A stretch of 36,736 bases of DNA, taken from positions 1 through 36,736 of the forward strand of contig CAYLZO010000019.1 in assembly GCA_964387775.1 (NCBI GenBank). Reading direction: 5' to 3'. Position 1 is the first letter of the stretch, and the number at the start of each line of letters is the position of its first letter. The stretch is from CAYLZO01 sp964387775. Its GTDB lineage: Bacteria; Chloroflexota; Anaerolineae; JAAYZQ01. Below, one piece after another: positions 30,256-36,736 of this stretch. A program made the position numbers and the translations under genes. The notes beneath the pieces are model-generated. The model ran no database searches, was not told the origin of the DNA, and worked only from the letters and a program-made list of their open reading frames with translations.

Positions 30256-33200
30256 TCAGAAATCAGAAGACGCCAGGGACACCACCACCCGCAGCCCCAC
30301 ATCGTAGAAAAAGTGGCCGGGAATGTACCTGCTACGGAAGGCGCAGCGGGCGTTCCTCTGAATATCGTACCAGGAGCCCCCACGCAACACGCGGGCACCC
30401 TCGGCCTCGGGATCGTTCCAGGCGTCATCGCCCTGATATGGGTAGGGCCGATAGAGGCTGGCCGTCCACTCCCAAACGTTACCGGTCAGGTCCAGCAAAC
30501 CCGAGGGCGTGGCTCCCTGGGGATACATGCCCACTGGCGTGACACGGCCTATTGTCTCTTGGATATTCGCCCGCTGTGGTTCCCAGTCCTCGTCCCCCCA
30601 GGCATAACGACGCCCCTCCTGGCCCCAGGCGGCCTTGGCCCACTCGGCTTCCGTGGGCAATCGCGCCTGGTACTTGTCGAATAGACCGTTTCGAGTCTCA
30701 AGCCGGCCATTGCGCCAAACTCGCAACTCGCACCCTGCAGCTTGCCACTTGTCATTTAACCAGCGGCAAAAGGCGACCGCCTCGAACCAATTCACGCCCA
30801 TCACCGGCCGAGTGGGGTGTTCTCGCTGCTCGTCCCACCACATCGGCGTATCCCGCAACTCCGCCGGGCGCCGTCCCAGCCAGTCACGATAGGTGCGGTC
30901 CTCCACCTGGCTGTCCCATTTCCCCCGCCGCCAGGCCCAACCCGTCTCCGTCCACCAGTGGGCCTCTTCGTAGCCGCCATCGTCCACGAAACAGCGGTAT
31001 TGGGCCACCGTCGTTGGATAGCGGGCCAGCCAGTAGCGATAGGGGAGCTCCAGCCGCTGCTGGGGTTTCTCGTCGTCATAGGCTTCCCGATCATCCTCCC
31101 GGCTGCCCATGACGAAGGACCCGGCGGGCACCTCCACCCAGACGATGGCGGGCAGACCGCTATCACGCGCTACGCCCACGCCAGGCCGGGGGTCGCCCAA
31201 CCGGCCCAGCACATCGCCAGCCTCGGCCCGCTCGCGGGGTTGAAGGTATCCGTCCCCCACCAGCGCCGCCAAACGCTCCCGCACCCGGGCCAGCAACTCC
31301 CGGCCCAGGGCGGAGCGCCCAGCCCGCTCGACGCCCACATCCAGCAGCACCTCGCCGGCCAGCCAGGCCTGCTGCCAGCCAGCGTCGCCGGCCGGTGCCT
31401 CCGGCGGGCACAATTCGGCCGCCAGCGTCAGCGGCCGGCCCACATCGCCTGAGACGTGCACCTGCCGGCCCACGGCCAGGAGCACCACCTCGCGCCAGAA
31501 GGCCGCCTCCTGGGCTAGGGCCGCCGCCTCCTGGGCGAACTCGGCCTGCACCGAGAGGTGGCAGCCGGCCAGGTACTCCTGGAAGGTGCGGTGGGGGAAG
31601 GCATAGACCTCCGGCTCGCGCTCCAGCAGCAGGCCGGCCCGCTCCTTGATCTGCGTCACGACGGCGGCGGCCCAGTCCCAGCTCTCTTGGGGATGCAGCC
31701 CGCGCAGCGCCCGCAGCAGGCCAGTTTCGGGGATGTCGGCAGTGGCTTCGCGGTCCTCTTCCTCGCCGCTGGCCGCCTGCGCCTCGAAGGCCAGCGCCCA
31801 CAGCACCTGCTTCAGGTCCACGTCTTGCAAGCTGGCGTCGGCCAGCAGTTGGCGCAGTCCGGGGAGATCCTCGCCCTCGACTTGGCGCTTGACCTGCTCC
31901 CAGCGCCACAGGAGCAGGTCGGTGCACTCTTCGTAGAGCAGCGCCCGCGCCTCGGGCAGGCGGCCACGGTGGGCGTGCACCAGGGCCATCACTGTCAAGA
32001 GCAGCGGGTTGGGGGCCAGGCGCCACAGGTCGGGCCGGCGCACCGCCTGGCGCAAGCGGGCAGCCAGCGCCCCGGTGTCCTGGGGCCGCACGGCGCGCAG
32101 GTTGGCCAGCTCCTCGTACCAGGCCTCGATGAAGGCGTCGATCTTGGCCTCATCAAAGGGGGCCAGCTCGACGGCCGGAAATCGCTCCCGGTCCAACTGC
32201 CAGGCCGGATCCTGGTAGGAGAAGGTGCGGCAGGTGACCAGGATGCGGGCAGGCTCATAGATCCGGGCAAAGTCGGCCACGGCGTCCCGCACCAGGCCCC
32301 GCAGCTCGCGGGAGGGCACCTCGTCCAGGCCGTCCAGCAGCACGATGGCCTGGCCCTGGCGCAGCGCCTCGCGCAGCGGCCCGGCAAAGTCGGCCAGGTC
32401 GTGGTCGGCCAGCCGGGCCGCGACAAAGTCCGCCAGCAAGCCGGCCGTCTTCTGCTCCCGCTCCTGGGCCGCCGCCCAGCGGGCAAAGTCGCGCAGGATG
32501 ACGACCACGGGCAGGGCCTCGGCCTCGGTCTCGGGCCAGCCGGGCAGATGGGCCAGCCAGCCGGCCTCCGGCTCCAGTTGGGCCATGGCCAGGCAAAAGG
32601 CCAGGTGCCGGACGAAAGTGGACTTGCCGGAGCCGGGCGCGCCCAGGAGGACCAGGTGGCGAAATAGCCTAGTTGCAGCCAAGGCGGATAGTTTACCTTC
32701 TCCCGGCCGGCCTTGAACCGACAGAGCCATCACTCCGGGCTCTCCCGCCCTTCTCGCCATCTCAACAAACTCGCCTTGCTGCGCTTTCTTCAATTCCTCT
32801 TTTCCCATTTGGGTCGTGGTATCCAGGTCCACGTAGACGTGGGCCAGGCAGGGTCGCTCGGGGCGGGCGGTGGCGTCGCCGGCCTGCACGTCCACGCCGC
32901 GCAGAGGCAGCCGCTCGCAGCGGTCGGCGACGTGGCGCAGGTAGGCCTCCCGCAGCGGCGTGAGGTCGGGTTTGGGCTGGGACGGATAGACGTTGATCAC
33001 CTGGTCCCGCCCGATGAAATCCCCGTACTTCACGCGCACGTCGCCCAGGACGACGGCTCCGCCGCCGCTCTCGATGTGCAGACTGCCGCCCAGCCGGGAA
33101 ACCTCCGCCCGCAACTCGGCCTCAAACGCCGCCCAGTCGTCGCCCAGCGCGTCCTGGGCCGCCGCCACCACGTCGAGGGCCGCCAGCATCTGCTGGTACT

Positions 33201-33516
33201 CGGCGCGCAGGTCGGGCTGCTCGGCCACCTCCTGCTCGGCCTGTTGCGGCGCCGTGGCCTCGTCGTAAGCGCCCTGCACCAGGTTGGAGAGCAGGTTGGT
33301 GCCCACGCCGCTCAACACCCCGGCCAGCGCGGCGACGGCCGGGCCGGGATCGCTGCTGTAGGCGGCCAGCAGCGGCAGCCAGGCGCTGGCAGCCAGCAGG
33401 CCGTAGCTGGTGCGCACCCCCAACTGCCTCATCGCGCGCGGCAGATCGCTTGATTTGTCCCGCCACCAGGCGGCGACCTCCGACTTCCACGTCGAAACGT
33501 CAAATTTCTCGGCCAT
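30256..33516 (-). CDS. NACHT-type STAND ATPase with C-terminal FGE / C-type-lectin domain
   Basis: A 1086-residue protein. Residues 38-85 are a hydrophobic pair of helices. A tag motif at 147-173 (HIESGGGA...GDFIGRDQV) matches tags in the two upstream genes. The ATPase has Walker A GAPGSGKST (292-300), Walker B IVLLDGLDEV (391-400) and the sensor RILVTCRTFSY, typical of NACHT. Helical repeats follow, then an FGE-sulfatase fold from about 790 (VEVPAGSFVMGS ... LPTEAEWAKAAWG ... LTGNVWEW ... RVLRGGSW). The FGE catalytic Cys pair is absent, so it is probably a ligand-binding lectin-like sensor. Residues 1050-1072 look like a variable region. ATG 33516 lies 25 bases after the previous stop. Likely a conflict/defence sensor; inferred. 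Confidence 0.92.
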   Translation of the reverse strand: MAEKFDVSTWKSEVAAWWRDKSSDLPRAMRQLGVRTSYGLLAASAWLPLLAAYSSDPGPAVAALAGVLSGVGTNLLSNLVQGAYDEATAPQQAEQEVAEQPDLRAEYQQMLAALDVVAAAQDALGDDWAAFEAELRAEVSRLGGSLHIESGGGAVVLGDVRVKYGDFIGRDQVINVYPSQPKPDLTPLREAYLRHVADRCERLPLRGVDVQAGDATARPERPCLAHVYVDLDTTTQMGKEELKKAQQGEFVEMARRAGEPGVMALSVQGRPGEGKLSALAATRLFRHLVLLGAPGSGKSTFVRHLAFCLAMAQLEPEAGWLAHLPGWPETEAEALPVVVILRDFARWAAAQEREQKTAGLLADFVAARLADHDLADFAGPLREALRQGQAIVLLDGLDEVPSRELRGLVRDAVADFARIYEPARILVTCRTFSYQDPAWQLDRERFPAVELAPFDEAKIDAFIEAWYEELANLRAVRPQDTGALAARLRQAVRRPDLWRLAPNPLLLTVMALVHAHRGRLPEARALLYEECTDLLLWRWEQVKRQVEGEDLPGLRQLLADASLQDVDLKQVLWALAFEAQAASGEEEDREATADIPETGLLRALRGLHPQESWDWAAAVVTQIKERAGLLLEREPEVYAFPHRTFQEYLAGCHLSVQAEFAQEAAALAQEAAFWREVVLLAVGRQVHVSGDVGRPLTLAAELCPPEAPAGDAGWQQAWLAGEVLLDVGVERAGRSALGRELLARVRERLAALVGDGYLQPRERAEAGDVLGRLGDPRPGVGVARDSGLPAIVWVEVPAGSFVMGSREDDREAYDDEKPQQRLELPYRYWLARYPTTVAQYRCFVDDGGYEEAHWWTETGWAWRRGKWDSQVEDRTYRDWLGRRPAELRDTPMWWDEQREHPTRPVMGVNWFEAVAFCRWLNDKWQAAGCELRVWRNGRLETRNGLFDKYQARLPTEAEWAKAAWGQEGRRYAWGDEDWEPQRANIQETIGRVTPVGMYPQGATPSGLLDLTGNVWEWTASLYRPYPYQGDDAWNDPEAEGARVLRGGSWYDIQRNARCAFRSRYIPGHFFYDVGLRVVVSLASSDF

Positions 33517-33541
33517 CCGATCCCCCTCGTCAAACTCTGTT

Positions 33542-35383
33542 CTACGCGGCCCGATCCCGGTCGGCCGGGCGCTCGCCCTCTTCCTCGACAGCCGCCTGGC
33601 TCATCTGGACCTGATCCCGCCCAATGAAATCGCCATAGACGGTCAGGGAGCCCTGGATCACGGCTCCGCCGCCGCTGTCGATGTGGGTCCGGCTCGCCCG
33701 ACCCTTTGTGTAGGACGCGCCCGTCGACTCGTGGACGAGCCGGCCGTCCCGCACCCACAGGCTCTCTTTTCGCGCTCTGAAGTGATACACGTCCTCTTCG
33801 GCCTGGAGCAACTCCTGGAAGAGGAAGGCCAGCTCCTTGGTCACGAACAGCTCCAGCCGCCGGCCGATCCCCTCGTCCCACTTGAGCCGGATGGGGTGCT
33901 CCTCCTCGCACTGGGTCTGGAGCGGGAACGTGCCTGCCCAGCGCTCGGCACAGCGGGCGTTGGCGCACATCAACACCCGCTCCGCCTGGTCCGAGAGGGC
34001 CAGCGTAAAGAGGGTGCGCCCGCATGAGGGGCAGACCAGGTACTCGCTCATGGCCGCGCAATCCTCCACCGGGCAGTCGACGCGGACCATGACGTGGAAC
34101 CAGGGCGCCGGCCCGCCGGCGCGGCTGGCCTCCCCCAGCAACTCCTGGGCCTCGGCGCGGGCCGAAGCGAGGGCCAGTTCGGCCACCTCGACGGGCAGGG
34201 GCCAGGCGTGGAAGAGGCGGTCCTGACGCTCCTTGATGGTGGCCAGCGCCCGGACCAGCGTCAGCACCAGCCCGCGCAGGTCTTTGGGAAAGTCTTCCAA
34301 CAAGGCGTGTTCCCGCAGCCGCTCGTAGTCGAGGGCGGCGGGCGGGCGCGAGAGGTAGTCCTGCTCGCGGCCGAGCCATATCTCGACGACCTGGGCGCCG
34401 GTGTCCCGCGCCCAGAATTGCAGCTCGCTGGCTGCTACCGCCCCGGTCAGGGTCAGGCTGCCCCGCCGCACGCCGATGGACAGCGACAGCTCGCGGTCGG
34501 CGATGAACTGGGCGTAGTAGCGGGCGCTGGCCAGCTCGGGATAGTCGTCCTCCCACTCGCGGTAGCCCATGCCCAGGTATTCGCGATGGGCCAGGTCGTC
34601 GTCGTCGGCCAGGGTGATGGAGCGGAAGCGGGTGCGTTCGGGGCTGGGGTCCACCAGCCGGGTGCGGCGCAGGCTGGCCTTTTGCAGGAACTTGAGCTGG
34701 CGCTTGAGGGCCTTGTCCACGCGCACCAGGCGCAGGGGAGCGCCGAGGACCTGGGTCAGGAGCCAGACCAGGGTTGACTCCAGCCGGGCGGGGTGCAGGT
34801 GGAGGGCGACGAAGGCGCGGTCCAGGTCCACCCAGACGTGGCCGTAGAATAGCTCGTAGACCTGGGCGGCGACGCCGTCCACGTCGATGTAGTCCAGCCG
34901 CGATTGGACGTGGTACCCGGCGTGCAGCCCATCGAGCCAGCCGTCGGGCTGGCCGAAGGGCTCCAGCGCCAGGTTCTGCAGGCGGGGCGACATGCCCTCC
35001 TCGCTGGTCTCCCGCGCCAGTTCCTCGTTGGCCTGGGGCAGCGCCAGCGCAGCGCGCCGGTTGGCCTGGGCCAGGTCGAACCTCTCCAGGGCCGCCGAGG
35101 GAAAAACAAAGAGGTGCAGGGTCGGGCTGCGGCCGTGGCGGTATTCGCGAAAGTGGGCTTCGACCAGGTCGTCGGGCACGTCCTCCGGGTAGGCGTTGAT
35201 CAGGCGGATCAGTTGCTCGACGGTCAGCCGGTTGAGGGCCGCCCGGGGATCGCGGTAGCCGATCTCCTCCCCGTCGAGCCAGCGCCGCTGCCCCTCCAGG
35301 GGGATGTGCCGGATGATGATCGCCCGCAGCACCCGGCTGGGTACCTGCAGAAGCCAGCCGGTGCGATGATCCAGTTCGGTCAA
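33542..35383 (-). CDS. Unknown zinc-ribbon protein with C-terminal GGGA/GDFIGRDQV tag
   Basis: A 613-residue protein I cannot place in a family. The start is TTG 35383, supported by AAGGAGG six bases upstream. The first 120 residues are helical and charged (LNRLTVEQLIRLINAYPEDVPDDLVEAHFREY). The middle (about 160-340) mixes strands and helices with WVDLDRAFVALHLHPA and YREWEDDYPELASARYYAQF. A Cys-rich part near 450-510 holds CPVEDC, CPSCG and MCANARC, likely one or two zinc ribbons. Residues 565-592 carry the tag shared with the CHAT and NACHT proteins, here at the C-terminus. It has no membrane span. It may be an adaptor, effector or sensor between them; the role is not derivable from sequence. 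Confidence 0.85.
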   Translation of the reverse strand: MTELDHRTGWLLQVPSRVLRAIIIRHIPLEGQRRWLDGEEIGYRDPRAALNRLTVEQLIRLINAYPEDVPDDLVEAHFREYRHGRSPTLHLFVFPSAALERFDLAQANRRAALALPQANEELARETSEEGMSPRLQNLALEPFGQPDGWLDGLHAGYHVQSRLDYIDVDGVAAQVYELFYGHVWVDLDRAFVALHLHPARLESTLVWLLTQVLGAPLRLVRVDKALKRQLKFLQKASLRRTRLVDPSPERTRFRSITLADDDDLAHREYLGMGYREWEDDYPELASARYYAQFIADRELSLSIGVRRGSLTLTGAVAASELQFWARDTGAQVVEIWLGREQDYLSRPPAALDYERLREHALLEDFPKDLRGLVLTLVRALATIKERQDRLFHAWPLPVEVAELALASARAEAQELLGEASRAGGPAPWFHVMVRVDCPVEDCAAMSEYLVCPSCGRTLFTLALSDQAERVLMCANARCAERWAGTFPLQTQCEEEHPIRLKWDEGIGRRLELFVTKELAFLFQELLQAEEDVYHFRARKESLWVRDGRLVHESTGASYTKGRASRTHIDSGGGAVIQGSLTVYGDFIGRDQVQMSQAAVEEEGERPADRDRAA

Positions 35384-35410
35384 GCTGCACCTCCTTCTCT
35401 ACCTAGACAA

Positions 35411-35497
35411 TGTCATTGCGAGGCCCGTCGTTTGGGCCGAAGCAATCCCCGGCTACGAGAGAGAAACCAGCTGCTCAGCCCCAAAGGAGATTGCTTC
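35411..35497. repeat. Interspersed repeat, TGTCATTGCGAG type, truncated
   Basis: It starts with TGTCATTGCGAG and contains a small hairpin GGCCC...GGGCC (35422-35437). GAAGCAATCCCC (35439-35450) pairs with GGAGATTGCTTC (35486-35497), one mismatch. The expected right end (CGCAATGACA) is missing. It lies in the 137-base gap between the CHAT and zinc-ribbon genes. Confidence 0.75.
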
Positions 35498-35520
35498 CAC
35501 CCAGGGCAGGCGTCACTGCA

Positions 35521-36736
35521 CTAGCCCGACGTGGCCCCGGCCTGGGCCTTTTCCGCGATCTTGCGGATAGTGGTCGCCACGCCGGCAATGGGATTCGTCA
35601 GGCAGGCCACCGTCACGTCGAGGACGTCGGGCGCCATCTCGCCCAGGAAGCGCAGCCAGCGCTCGACTTTGTTGGGATTGGCCGCCTCGCTCTTGGCGGC
35701 CTCTTGCTCGACCTTCTGAACGGTCTCGACCAGCTCCTCCTTGTCCACGTCCGGGTCTTTGGGCCGGGCCTCGATCTGCTGGTAGACCTGGGCAAAGAGC
35801 CGCGCCAGGTCGTCGCCGGTCAGCCCATGCACCTTGTCGCCGTAGACAACCTGGTCGCGCCCCACAAAGTCGCCGCCCGTCACCGTGACCTTGCCGCCGA
35901 CGTAGGCCCCGCCGCCGGTGTCAACGTGCGTGCCGCCTTTCTCTTTTTCGTCCGCCATCTCGCTCTCCTCCAGTTCCTCTCTCAGAATGTCGCCGTCGGG
36001 CACACGCATCAGGAGCACGGGCGCCGCCCAGTCGGAGGCGGCAAAGGCGGCCGCGTCGCCGCCCAATCCCTCCAGGACTGCCTTGCGGCCCTCGACCACC
36101 GCCGCGTCGACGGGATAGTCGTCGGCCAGGGCGCGGTAGAACTCGCCGTTGAAGGCTAGCGCCGAGCGGTCGGGCACGGCGAACTGCATGGCCACCACCG
36201 CCGGCAGGCGGCCGGCCCGCATCAACTGCCCGGCCAGGCCCGAAAAGCGCTTGTGCACCGAGTCCACCGCCGTTTCACAGGCCGAGAGCACCACCAGCCG
36301 CAGCGGCGTGCCGTCCAGGTAGGCGGCCAGCATCTCGCCGCCGAGGGGGTACGGCTGGCCCTCCTCGTCGTGGAGGACCAGAAAGCCTTCGTCGCGGTCC
36401 TCGTCAAAGGTCCCGTGGCCGTCGTAGTGCAGTACGTGGAAGCCAGGCCGCCGGCGCAGGGCGTCGCGCAGGGTGGCCGGGGTCGCGGCCCGGACCGTCT
36501 CGATCTCGCCGGCGTCGCCCAGCGCCTCGCGCAGCGCCGCCTGGCTGGCCGTCAGGTCGAGCGCCCCCGTGTCGGCCGGGTTGGCCTGGACGTGGAGCAC
36601 CCGCAGCGGGCGGCGGGCCAGCAACGAGGCGGCCGGCGTGCCACTCTCCACGAAACGAACGAGGGGCACCGACAGCCGCGCAGCCAGAAAAACGCCCTGG
36701 TCGGGGTCGTAGAGCAGCTCCCAGGGCAGGCGCCCC
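35521..36736 (-). CDS. CHAT-domain caspase-like protease with tag motif (cut by window edge)
   Basis: The frame enters from the right edge (LPWELLYDPDQGVFLAARLSVPLVRF, typical just inside a CHAT domain), so the start lies outside and the frame beginning at 36669 is not the true one. The CHAT core has the catalytic His in HVLHYDGHGTF and the catalytic Cys in VVLSACETAVD, then FSGLAGQLMRAGRLPAVVAMQF, all intact. After it come the tag motif (HVDTGGGA...GGDFVGRDQV), a charged helix and a C-terminal hydrophobic region (TVACLTNPIAGVATTIRKIAEKAQA). CHAT proteases are cut-to-activate effectors in bacterial conflict systems. The tag shared with the following NACHT protein suggests the two assemble together. 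Confidence 0.92.
   Translation of the reverse strand, partial: GRLPWELLYDPDQGVFLAARLSVPLVRFVESGTPAASLLARRPLRVLHVQANPADTGALDLTASQAALREALGDAGEIETVRAATPATLRDALRRRPGFHVLHYDGHGTFDEDRDEGFLVLHDEEGQPYPLGGEMLAAYLDGTPLRLVVLSACETAVDSVHKRFSGLAGQLMRAGRLPAVVAMQFAVPDRSALAFNGEFYRALADDYPVDAAVVEGRKAVLEGLGGDAAAFAASDWAAPVLLMRVPDGDILREELEESEMADEKEKGGTHVDTGGGAYVGGKVTVTGGDFVGRDQVVYGDKVHGLTGDDLARLFAQVYQQIEARPKDPDVDKEELVETVQKVEQEAAKSEAANPNKVERWLRFLGEMAPDVLDVTVACLTNPIAGVATTIRKIAEKAQAGATSG

Noticed and set aside
30256..31150. Active formylglycine-generating enzyme
   Set aside because: The GGSW...R segment lacks the two catalytic Cys seen in true FGE; the fold is more likely used for binding.
33429..35390. 653-codon minus-strand frame overlapping the zinc-ribbon gene
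   Set aside because: It is the shifted frame of the 33542-35383 gene, rich in Arg/Pro/Gly, without domains. The gene frame has the strong Shine-Dalgarno, Cys knuckles and the tag.
1..36736. CRISPR array, rRNA or prophage
   Set aside because: No regularly spaced direct repeats, rRNA-like sequence or phage structural genes were seen.

Overview
The window is high-GC bacterial DNA and most resembles a Chloroflexota chromosome (Anaerolineae/Caldilineae-like). Pointers are the short HNH nuclease with the VLNATYEP...VSVRRAV start, the DUF2089/SHOCT-tail pair, the PD40 propeller on a Thr/Pro linker, NACHT-FGE and CHAT proteins carrying a GDFVGRD motif, and interspersed TGTCATTCTGAG / TGTCATTGCGAG repeats. 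This placement is inference; no rRNA or ribosomal protein gene is present.

Layout. 1-2.3 kb: 5' part of a GNAT acetyltransferase, then a two-gene unit (DUF2089 zinc-ribbon/HTH protein and a repeat protein with a SHOCT-like tail) behind a near-consensus sigma70 promoter and a palindrome. 2.4-3.2 kb: a deleted TrkH pseudogene beside tRNA-Gln and a CAT-anticodon tRNA. 3.2-6.7 kb: HNH nuclease, RpiR-type regulator, a strong convergent terminator, a membrane-anchored PD40 propeller and a DUF3795 protein. 6.7-8.4 kb is gene debris: a 173-bp MITE-like element with an 8-bp target duplication next to a PIN-toxin remnant, then pieces of a sulfotransferase and an ABC ATPase, running into a lipoprotein gene that has lost its own stop.

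8.4-28.4 kb is a long minus-strand run of tightly packed genes. From upstream to downstream: DUF427, an FAD disulfide oxidoreductase, haloacid dehalogenase, NAD(P)HX epimerase, transketolase, a pteridine-reductase-like SDR, FolB, a FolK-FolE fusion, transaldolase, a TauE-type permease, a HAD phosphatase, 6-phosphogluconate dehydrogenase, glucose-6-phosphate dehydrogenase and DUF1684. It joins the pentose phosphate pathway (NADPH, pentoses) to early folate/pterin synthesis. It continues into a redox cluster: a peroxiredoxin-like protein, a mercuric-reductase-like flavoprotein, a COG1964-type radical SAM enzyme, a methyltransferase and a GrdB-like protein. Both the peroxiredoxin-like and the GrdB-like genes are interrupted only by an in-frame UGA at the expected redox Cys (U-x-x-C), and each UGA is followed by a SECIS-like hairpin. 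They are best read as two selenoproteins in one operon, perhaps an undescribed selenium-dependent redox pathway.

28.5-36.7 kb is accessory DNA. A truncated ATPase is joined to an ISAzo13-type transposase fragment that carries an 80-84 bp in-frame insertion, followed by several palindromic repeats. Then comes a minus-strand conflict-type cluster: a CHAT protease (running off the window), an unknown zinc-ribbon protein, and a 1086-aa NACHT ATPase with a C-terminal FGE/C-type-lectin domain. All three carry the same short glycine-rich motif (H[IV][DE][ST]GGGA ... GDF[IV]GRDQV), probably an assembly tag. The FGE domain lacks the catalytic Cys pair and ends in a stretch whose codons look like the variable region of a diversity-generating retroelement. 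The tagged CHAT/NACHT trio and the two-selenoprotein cluster are the best candidates for an undescribed system.
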